A DNA stretch of 64,000 bases from positions 1,612,001 to 1,676,000 of the forward strand of contig NZ_JAUTBA010000001.1 of assembly GCF_030818895.1 (NCBI RefSeq), written 5' to 3'. A model generated the notes under the pieces. The model worked only from the letters and a program-made list of their open reading frames with translations, was not told where the DNA came from and made no database searches. Every line of letters begins with the position of its first letter. Within the stretch, counting starts at the first letter, position 1. Below are positions 58,501 to 64,000 of this stretch, in pieces. The position numbers and the translations under genes were made by a program. Source of the DNA: Sphingobacterium zeae. Its GTDB lineage: Bacteria > Bacteroidota > Bacteroidia > Sphingobacteriales > Sphingobacteriaceae.

Positions 58501-59406
58501 GGACAGACAGCTGTTCCGTTTGATATGACCTTAGATCTAAAATCTGTTAATCAATTGGATAAGTTTGAGTATCTTCCAAGAACCGATGGCGGAAATGGTA
58601 TCCTTTTAAAAGGAAAGGTCTTTTATAGCAATGATAAGGATACTTGGACGGAAGCTGGTAGTTTTGATTGGAAACGTGATGGCGAAATGAAACGTTTTGA
58701 TTTTGGTACTCATCCGGTGGCCCGATTTATCAAAATTTCAGTTTCTGAAGCTGTGGGAGGTTTTGGCTCCGGAAGAGAATTATATGTGTTTAAGGTGCCA
58801 GGATCGTCAAGCTACCTACCAGGCGATATTAATAATGACCGATTGATCGATCATAATGATTTGACATCTTATATTAACTATACGGGATTGCGATTGGGTG
58901 ATGGAGATTTTGAAGGTTATGTCAGCAATGGTGATGTCAATAAGAACAATTTGATTGACGCTTATGATATTTCCAATGTCGCTGTTGTTATCGAAGGTGG
59001 TGCAAAACCAGCAAAGGAAGAAAAAGTAGCTGGTAAACTAAAATTGGTTCCCTCAAAAACAAGCTTGAAGTCGGGAGAAACCGTAGAGATCAGTATTAGC
59101 GGAGAGAATATTAAAGCTGTCAATGCGCTTAGTTTTGCTCTTCCGTATAATCAGGGCGATTTTGAATATGTCGGTATCGAACCTGTGCATCTGAAAGAGA
59201 TGAACAATTATACCAACGATCGTCTCCATACCAATGGAAGTAAAGCGTTGTATGCTACTTTTGTTAATCTTGGCAATAAGGAGACCTTGAATGGATCTGA
59301 AGTTTTATTTAAGATTAAATTGAAAGCAAAACGCAATGTCAACTTCAATCTGAAAGCGATAGATGGTATTTTGGTTGATAAAAAGCTGAATTCTGTTACT
59401 TTCTAA
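55540..59406 (+). CDS. multidomain GH31 glycosidase with dockerin-like and cohesin-like parts
   Basis: 1288 residues with a signal peptide (hydrophobic VSLLIGLASLFIFQ). Order: N-terminal galactose-mutarotase-like domain (about 60-270); GH31 barrel (about 275-640) with nucleophile Asp429 in VLKTDVAW and acid/base Asp481 in WSGDQTG; beta-sheet domain and DUF5110-like part (about 650-760); FN3 (about 865-945); F5/8 type C-like module (about 955-1085); two dockerin-like calcium repeats (GDINNDRLIDHNDL at 1095 and GDVNKNNLIDAYDI at 1131); and a cohesin-like end (about 1165-1288). GH31 enzymes cut alpha-glucosides or alpha-xylosides with retention. Exported; no SusC/D pair nearby. The promoter is not clear. 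Confidence 0.9.
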   Translation: MKISFWCAKAQVSLLIGLASLFIFQSNRLEARTNTIHYLSTHPADHTAKISTVQKINPTTVEIVYDNNQRLTLDFYGDHIFRMFQDIHGGIIRDPEAKPAAKILVEQPRKTVTGLEVKDEGKKVSISTKDILFSMDKQTSQFSILNRKTNKIVVESLKPVVFADKQVSLELKENVDEYFFGGGVQNGRFSHKGKVIAIENQNSWTDGGVASPTPYYWSTKGYGFMWHTFKKGSYAFGAKTAGTVKLAHDTDYLDVFFMVGDGIVPLLNDFYQLTGKPILLPKFGLYEGHLNAYNRDFWKEDEKGVLFEDGKRYKESQKDNGGIKESLNGEKNNYQFSARAVIDRYKAHDMPLGWILPNDGYGAGYGQTASLDGNIQNLKEFGDYARKNGVEIGLWTQSDLHPKDSISALLQRDIVKEVRDAGVRVLKTDVAWVGPGYSFGLNGVADVGHTMPYYGNDARPFIISLDGWAGTQRYASIWSGDQTGGVWEYIRFHIPTYIGSGLSGQPNITSDMDGIFGGKNFKVNIRDFQWKTWTPMELNMDGWGSNEKYPHALGEPATSINRLYLKLKSQLVPYSYSVAKQAVDGLPIIRAMFLEQANAYTLGKATQYQYLYGPNFLVAPIYQETRVDEKGNDIRNGIYLPDGEWIDYFTGEKYQGGRIINNFNVPIWKLPVFVKNGAIIPVTNPNNNVLEIKKDQRIYEVYPYGSSNFVEYDDDGKTEAYRYGKGATTSLTSQLNNNKVVFAIAPTQGEFDGFEKMKSTEIRFNVSKAPKALKVKINGKNNKLKEVNSLEAFNTSENVYFYDAQPNLNQFATKGSEFEKVPLVKNPMLLVRLAKQDVSSTAIEVQLEGFEYAPADNYLVQTGALTSPKAVITDQNTQAYTLTPTWEKVANADYYEIEFNNLIYSTIKDSQLLFEGLAAETDYQFKIRAVNKSGVSDWNTFAAKTKANPLEFAFEGIKAETSVDNQGGNSINKLFNYDEGDMWHTKWGQTAVPFDMTLDLKSVNQLDKFEYLPRTDGGNGILLKGKVFYSNDKDTWTEAGSFDWKRDGEMKRFDFGTHPVARFIKISVSEAVGGFGSGRELYVFKVPGSSSYLPGDINNDRLIDHNDLTSYINYTGLRLGDGDFEGYVSNGDVNKNNLIDAYDISNVAVVIEGGAKPAKEEKVAGKLKLVPSKTSLKSGETVEISISGENIKAVNALSFALPYNQGDFEYVGIEPVHLKEMNNYTNDRLHTNGSKALYATFVNLGNKETLNGSEVLFKIKLKAKRNVNFNLKAIDGILVDKKLNSVTF

Positions 59407-59421
59407 AAATAATAAATAGCC

Positions 59422-59462
59422 TTAACAAAAAGGGGAGTCTCATAGGCTCACCTTTTTGTTAA
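59422..59462. terminator. bidirectional terminator between GH31 and pirin genes
   Basis: TTAACAAAAAGG (59422-59433) pairs with CCTTTTTGTTAA (59451-59462), with further imperfect pairing inside, between two convergent genes. Confidence 0.75.
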
Positions 59463-59483
59463 TTGACGTCTAAGTGTATAAAA

Positions 59484-60362
59484 TTAGTCCAATACCATAC
59501 TGATATCCATCAACAGGATTTCAGTATCTGCTGAGGTGACTTTCAGGTTAATTTCAGCGACATCCCAAATTCCCAAACCATCTTTGGTTTCTAACGGCTG
59601 CCCTTCAGCGATAACGCTGCCTTTTATTACAAAAATATAGACACCATTTCCGGCCTTTTTGATCTGGTATTTTGTTTGGACGTCCTTGTCAAAATGACCC
59701 ATAGAAAACCAGGCATCCTGATGGATCCATACCCCCTCGTCTTCTGGATTGGGCGAAATAATTTGTTGGAATTTATTCTGTCTCTGTGCGATATCTAATG
59801 TAATTTGATCGTACCGCGGGCTTACATTCCGTTGATTAGGGTACACCCAAATCTGAAGAAATTTAACTAGCTGATCGGTGTTTTTATTATATTCACTGTG
59901 TATGATGCCTGTTCCGGCACTCATAATCTGAATATCTCCCTTTCGGATAATCGCTTTATTGCCCATGCTGTCTTCATGTTCCAAATCGCCTTCCAATGGG
60001 ATGCTGATAATTTCCATATTATCGTGGGGATGCTTACCGAAACCTCTTCCCGCAGCGACTGTATCATCATTTAGTACCCGCAATACACCAAAATGCATGC
60101 GTTCAGGATTGTGATAATTGGCGAAACTAAACGTATGATTGCTTTGTAACCAGCCATGATCCGCATGCCCGCGAGTATTTGCTTTATGGAGGACACTGTG
60201 GTTTTCTAATTTGTCTGATAGATAGCTGGTATCTTCCACATTCAAGGTTTCAAGGGGGCCTATCTCGTCGATATCATTTTTCAAGATATCAGCTGAAGAT
60301 TCTTTAGATGTAAATATTCCGGAACCTAAAAGTCCCTTTTTTATAAAGTTCTGTTTGTTCAT
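59484..60362 (-). CDS. pirin family protein
   Basis: About 292 residues from MNKQNFIKKGLLGSG; the track start two codons upstream is also possible. The bicupin fold is clear: metal-binding GFGKHPHDNMEIISIPLEG with HPHDN and the later GDIQIMSAGTGIIHSEYN; C-terminal cupin around VYIFVIKGSVIAEGQPLETKDG. An N-terminal extension of about 55 residues precedes the usual GHADHGWLQSNHTFSF. Some pirins oxidise quercetin, others act in transcription; which applies is unknown. Confidence 0.9.
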   Translation of the reverse strand: MNKQNFIKKGLLGSGIFTSKESSADILKNDIDEIGPLETLNVEDTSYLSDKLENHSVLHKANTRGHADHGWLQSNHTFSFANYHNPERMHFGVLRVLNDDTVAAGRGFGKHPHDNMEIISIPLEGDLEHEDSMGNKAIIRKGDIQIMSAGTGIIHSEYNKNTDQLVKFLQIWVYPNQRNVSPRYDQITLDIAQRQNKFQQIISPNPEDEGVWIHQDAWFSMGHFDKDVQTKYQIKKAGNGVYIFVIKGSVIAEGQPLETKDGLGIWDVAEINLKVTSADTEILLMDISMVLD

Positions 60363-60487
60363 GATCATTTTATTTAGTATCCAAAATTAGCCTTTTAGTA
60401 GCCGATCGCCATTGATCTAGTTCAATAAAGAAACATTTTAGCAGTTTCCAGTTGTGTCGTTCGGATAATGCGCTGCTCTCGGCGGCA

Positions 60488-60802
60488 TTAACCTGGCAGT
60501 AAGTCTGGAAACAGCGTATAAATTTCATTTTTTAAAATCCCGCTTCCGCCACCATAATGGGTAATCAGGCCGATGGAATAAGGGAGTTGCGATAGATAAT
60601 CCGTTATTTCTTGTTCTTCCTGCAGCGAGAGCCCCGAGCTTAACAATAATACATCTACAGGATAATCAATCAGATGCTCTTTACAACTATCCAACTCTTG
60701 CAGTAACGTTGCGTTCCACGTAGGGGTGCTCTCAATGATTCTTTTTAGCGTAAGCAAAATTTCTTCATTTTTGCCAAATAAGAGAAATGTTAAGGTCTTC
60801 AT
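60488..60802 (-). CDS. small receiver-like protein of unknown function
   Basis: 104 residues from MKTLTFLLFGKNEEILLTLKRI; the in-frame upstream start is less likely. Alternating beta/alpha with VDVLLLSSGLSLQEEQEITDYL suggests a degenerate response-regulator receiver fold, with no clear phosphoacceptor Asp. It is upstream of, and on the same strand as, the pirin gene (120 bases). Function unknown. Confidence 0.6.
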   Translation of the reverse strand: MKTLTFLLFGKNEEILLTLKRIIESTPTWNATLLQELDSCKEHLIDYPVDVLLLSSGLSLQEEQEITDYLSQLPYSIGLITHYGGGSGILKNEIYTLFPDLLPG

Positions 60803-61037
60803 AATGAACAAAAGTAAACATGAACCGATTCATTTCCATTGATGTAGTTTAATAAATACAGCAAGATGCTCTCCACATCTTTTCATCATGAAAGGAACGC
60901 CGCTGAGCGATTTGGATCGATGCGCGACATGTCAACAGAAAAAGAAAGGCTTGAAATAAGTACAATCACATAAATTTTCTTACTTTTAGTGATCGGATAT
61001 ATATAATTTTTTAGCGATTTTAATTATCATTTAGTTT

Positions 61038-61757
61038 ATGATGAAGAGACTTTTACTTGTCGGGCTCTTTGCTGGTGTAACTCATTTTATGGCCTTCTCC
61101 CAAACGCACGAACTTCGTGTGGGTGTGACTTCTGGGGTGTCCAACTTTACAGGAGCAGGGAGTGAGGCCAAGAGCTTGTTGATTGGTTCCACCCAGCAGG
61201 ACTTTTATACCAGTAATCCCTATGGAAAAAAATATGGAATAAACATAGGTGGGGCTTTAGACTACCGTTATATTTTTGCAAACAATCTGATATTAGGTCT
61301 CGAAGGCGCCTACGAAAGATTGCAGACAAAGATTGATTTAGCGGGAAGCGAATTTATGAATGGAAGCCGTGGTCAAACCCAACTTAATCAACAGTTTATC
61401 AATTTTAATCCGTTTGTCGGCTATCGCGTCTTTTTTGAACCCATGACGATGGATATTCAGTTGGGTATGGATATTGCCAAAATATTGAGCATCAAGGAAA
61501 AAGGTAGTATTGAGGACAAGCAGGGAAACAAGACAGATTTTGATCGTGACAGAGGGAAAATAATTGATATGGATCTGCGGCCACGTTTACAATTTAATGT
61601 AAATTATGACCGCTATACCGTGTTTGCTGGTTATTCATGGGGATTAAAGGATTATACTGGACAGATGCTGGGTAGCGACCCTGGTGCAGCGAGACTAAAT
61701 GTATTCCGATTGGGCCTACAATATCAGTTAATAAGACCGATATTTAAAAATGACTAA
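61038..61757 (+). CDS. outer-membrane beta-barrel protein (porin-family-like)
   Basis: 239 residues: signal peptide ending HFMAFSQ, then strands such as LRVGVTSGVSNFTG, GINIGGALDYRYIFANNLILGLEGAYERL, FNPFVGYRVFF and a C-terminal VFRLGLQYQLI. The layout fits the outer membrane protein beta-barrel (PF13568-like) family abundant in Bacteroidota. Function unknown. Confidence 0.75.
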   Translation: MMKRLLLVGLFAGVTHFMAFSQTHELRVGVTSGVSNFTGAGSEAKSLLIGSTQQDFYTSNPYGKKYGINIGGALDYRYIFANNLILGLEGAYERLQTKIDLAGSEFMNGSRGQTQLNQQFINFNPFVGYRVFFEPMTMDIQLGMDIAKILSIKEKGSIEDKQGNKTDFDRDRGKIIDMDLRPRLQFNVNYDRYTVFAGYSWGLKDYTGQMLGSDPGAARLNVFRLGLQYQLIRPIFKND

Positions 61758-61825
61758 AGTTTATTCCCACGTTTGCTTTCGATTATAGGTCATTTTTGTA
61801 AATAACAGATGGTGGCGCGAAGATA

Positions 61826-62914
61826 TTAGTTGTATTGTTTGGCAATTTTCTTCTCGGGTTCGATATAAAGCATATATAAGAAAAGCAGAAATATATATTC
61901 TAAGGGTTTCATTAAAATATAAGTCATATTTGATGCACCGGTTGAATTGATTTTGATGGAGATGTTGAAACCATATTTATCATAGCAATACCGCACAAAC
62001 CGGTGTATCGAAGGGGATAGATCACTCAGAATTTCTTCAAACGCATTGGCAATCTGAAGCTGTCTATTGACGATAATGGTATTGCCGTGCCTTTTGCCTA
62101 ATCTCAACGGTTTAACAAGGGCAGGATTACCTTTCGCGGCGACTGTGCATAAATAGTGTCCTTTATGATCCAAAATGGGAGGATGCATTTTTTGTGAAAA
62201 TGCCCAAGTAGTTGTCTCCGTGAATACTTTCACCATTGAATCGTGATCCTGCCCCAATAAGATGAGAATGATGGTCAGTACCACAAAGACCGGAAAAAGT
62301 AATATAATAGCCCATAAAGGATAATTCAGCTTGGAAGAAAGTAAGGTATTGATCTTTTTGAGGGTGGGATTGCTATAAGTTCTGCGCATGGCGTATCCCT
62401 TTTCTTCTAAGATAACTCTACGGATTAATCCGACACCGATAATCAAGCTGCAAATTGGTGTAAAAATAAAGTATAAAGTTCCTTCATTACCAACATACAT
62501 ATCCAGTGTAGATGTGTCGTGGTGACTGACCTGGATAAGTACAAATACACTCATCACGCTGCCTATCAATAACATCACCAGCATCATAACAAGAGGTAGG
62601 GGTGGGATTTTTCGTCCTTTTATCCAGATGGTTACTGCTGAAATATTGAATGCAACGAAATAGATAAACAGCGATAGGATGTGTTTGCCGCCGAAGGGAA
62701 TATAGCAGTCTCCATCCACAGGGTCCACCGGTTGATTATATTGGCTCGAATGGAATACAAAGCCAATCCCTGCAAGTAGCAGTGCTAAAAGGTAAGCAGT
62801 CACAACGGTATATTCAACAAAGGATACATGCCGCTGTTGATTTTTGATGAGCGCGCGCAGCAGATATAAAATTCCGAAAAGCGTGAGTATAATGAAAAAA
62901 AGAATTAAAATCAT
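61826..62914 (-). CDS. polytopic membrane protein, DUF6688-like
   Basis: 362 residues with about six membrane segments in the first 230 (for example LILFFIILTLFGILYLL, HILSLFIYFVAFNISAVTIW, YPLWAIILLFPVFVVLTIIL) and a soluble end with HYLCTVAAKGNPALVKPLR and HGNTIIVNRQLQIANAFEEIL. That end resembles the Bacteroidota family I know as DUF6688; family assignment from memory, function unknown. Confidence 0.7.
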   Translation of the reverse strand: MILILFFIILTLFGILYLLRALIKNQQRHVSFVEYTVVTAYLLALLLAGIGFVFHSSQYNQPVDPVDGDCYIPFGGKHILSLFIYFVAFNISAVTIWIKGRKIPPLPLVMMLVMLLIGSVMSVFVLIQVSHHDTSTLDMYVGNEGTLYFIFTPICSLIIGVGLIRRVILEEKGYAMRRTYSNPTLKKINTLLSSKLNYPLWAIILLFPVFVVLTIILILLGQDHDSMVKVFTETTTWAFSQKMHPPILDHKGHYLCTVAAKGNPALVKPLRLGKRHGNTIIVNRQLQIANAFEEILSDLSPSIHRFVRYCYDKYGFNISIKINSTGASNMTYILMKPLEYIFLLFLYMLYIEPEKKIAKQYN

Positions 62915-63322
62915 AATATAATGAGCAGTTCTAATGCGAAAAAGAATATAGGCAAATCATTGTACCAGATTTAGATTCAGCGTGTAAATATATATACCGG
63001 AAATTATACGAGCCGATGAAATGCGGATATTTCCTTAAGCTTTTCAGTATTTTGGCGTAAATCAAAACACCAGGTTTCTATTTGTTTTTCTGAAATGGGG
63101 TGGTAACCGATATAATAGCCCATAATGACTTTTTTTTAACCTCTTTTATATTACTTACTAAGTTATTAAAAATTAAGATTTTGTACAATATGTACCGTTC
63201 TTATATCTCCCTTTATCATCGAAAAAGGGCAATGGAAGGAAAGGATATACGAAAGCCAGAGGGCGACGTGTTTTGCCCGTTTCATAAATATTAATTATTT
63301 TGTGAACAAACAATATGTATAT
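62915..63322. other. intergenic interval, nothing supported
   Basis: About 400 bases between divergent genes. A 64-codon frame at 63100-63294 has no ribosome site or signature. No hairpin with a T-run was seen. Confidence 0.4.
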
Positions 63323-63856
63323 ATGAAGCAGTTACTCATTATTATTCTTATGCTGTCGAGCTTGTTTTTTACGGCTTGTCAATCCCCCAGTCCGGATAAG
63401 TTTTTCGGAAAAGTTGTTTTAAATACCAATCTTATTGCAGATTTTGTGCCTGAGCGCTACGGCAAGCACCTCGAGCAGGAGACTGTGGAATTTGCGGACA
63501 TGCCTTCCACTAAGAAAGTAGGCGATGAAGCTCAAAAGTCAGTCGAGATTAAGATTCAGGTTGTCGAAAAGGCCTTGAAGGATATCAAAGAGCTGAATGT
63601 TTCCGAGGCGGAAGCGAAAGCATTGAAAGAACAGTCTATTGCATTATTCGAGAAAGTCCTGCCCGTTTATAAAAATGAATATACGGCCTATGCAAAGTTA
63701 TGTGATCGTAAGGGTTCGGCTGAAGAAAAGCAGGCTTTACTTCAAAAGATTGAGAAGAATGACATGCCCGAGATCAACAGTGCTTTTGACAATGTATATA
63801 CCTTAGGTAAAGCTTACGCGGAAAAGCACAACCTAAATGTGAATTGGGGAAACTAA
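63323..63856 (+). CDS. putative lipoprotein, helical, unknown function
   Basis: 177 residues from MKQLLIIILMLSSLFFTACQS; the ATG 21 bases upstream of this Met is a GTG-type alternative and gives a less typical signal. The lipobox FTAC predicts lipidation. The mature part is charged and mostly helical (KSVEIKIQVVEKALKDIKEL, SEAEAKALKEQSIALFEKVL). No family recognised. The next gene starts 3 bases after its stop. Confidence 0.7.
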   Translation: MKQLLIIILMLSSLFFTACQSPSPDKFFGKVVLNTNLIADFVPERYGKHLEQETVEFADMPSTKKVGDEAQKSVEIKIQVVEKALKDIKELNVSEAEAKALKEQSIALFEKVLPVYKNEYTAYAKLCDRKGSAEEKQALLQKIEKNDMPEINSAFDNVYTLGKAYAEKHNLNVNWGN

Positions 63857-63859
63857 CAC

Positions 63860-64000
63860 ATGAATGAAACACATCTTTACAGAAATAAGCGAAAAACAAC
63901 GCAATTGCTGCTAATTTCAGCAGCATTTTGTTTGCTACTCTTCATCATATTACTTTATAGTATTGGATTGTTTGATGGAGTTTTTAAAGCTAAGCCCACG
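63860..64000 (+). CDS. membrane-anchored protein, 3' truncated by window end
   Basis: 47 codons are visible from ATG 63860. A basic start (HLYRNKRKTTQ) is followed by a membrane segment (LLLISAAFCLLLFIILLYSI) and GLFDGVFKAKPT. The tight 3-base spacing from the lipoprotein gene implies an operon. Function cannot be judged. Confidence 0.65.
   Translation, partial: MNETHLYRNKRKTTQLLLISAAFCLLLFIILLYSIGLFDGVFKAKPT

Noticed and set aside
63100..63294. 64-codon frame in the gap before the last lipoprotein gene
   Set aside because: No signature, atypical start context, low-complexity N-terminus.

Overview
The window looks like a chromosomal segment of a Bacteroidota bacterium, most likely a Sphingobacterium-like member of Sphingobacteriales. 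This rests on gene content (DAHP synthase/chorismate mutase fusion, SecDF fusion, DUF4290, DUF5606, TonB-dependent receptor, GH31 enzyme), on promoters of the TAnnTTTG type typical of the phylum, and on the rRNA sequences. The species call is inference; no database was searched.

Layout. Positions 1-6600 hold the end of an E1 alpha-keto acid dehydrogenase gene and, on the minus strand, an aromatic amino acid block: pheA, aroG/chorismate mutase fusion, aroA, then aroC and a ROK kinase. Upstream of pheA I found a short leader ORF of 21 codons packed with 5 Phe and 4 Tyr codons, followed by mutually exclusive antiterminator and terminator hairpins: a ribosome-mediated attenuator. 7277-9611 is an overlapping three-gene set (DMT transporter, YigZ, nucleoside phosphorylase). 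9708-15450 is the cell-shape operon mreB-mreC-mreD-mrdA-rodA. 15890-19233 is a redox group (type II NADH dehydrogenase, 2Fe-2S ferredoxin, ferredoxin reductase, MarR). 19374-29626 holds secDF, a small outer-membrane protein, guaB, a UvrD/PcrA helicase, DUF4290 and murA, which carries a one-base frameshift.

30688-32071 is a complete IS3-family insertion with 25-bp inverted repeats and a 3-bp target duplication, inserted just after a lipoprotein gene and at the foot of a long bidirectional terminator; its orfB is frameshifted. 32139-49108 carries DUF5606, cyclophilin, radC, a methyltransferase, a SNF2 helicase, a TonB receptor, lipoproteins, a BamA-like barrel, an M1 peptidase, an alkylation-repair pair (ada-like/alkB), an Rdx protein, a LigB-type dioxygenase and an AraC regulator.

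49650-55303 is a complete rRNA operon (two promoters, 16S, tRNA-Ile, tRNA-Ala, 23S, 5S, terminator). 55540-59406 encodes a large GH31 glycosidase carrying both dockerin-like repeats and a cohesin-like end. The remainder encodes pirin, small or membrane proteins of unknown role, a lipoprotein and the start of a further membrane protein cut by the window edge.

The strongest new-looking element is the Phe/Tyr leader attenuator. I saw no CRISPR array, prophage, defence island or secretion cluster.
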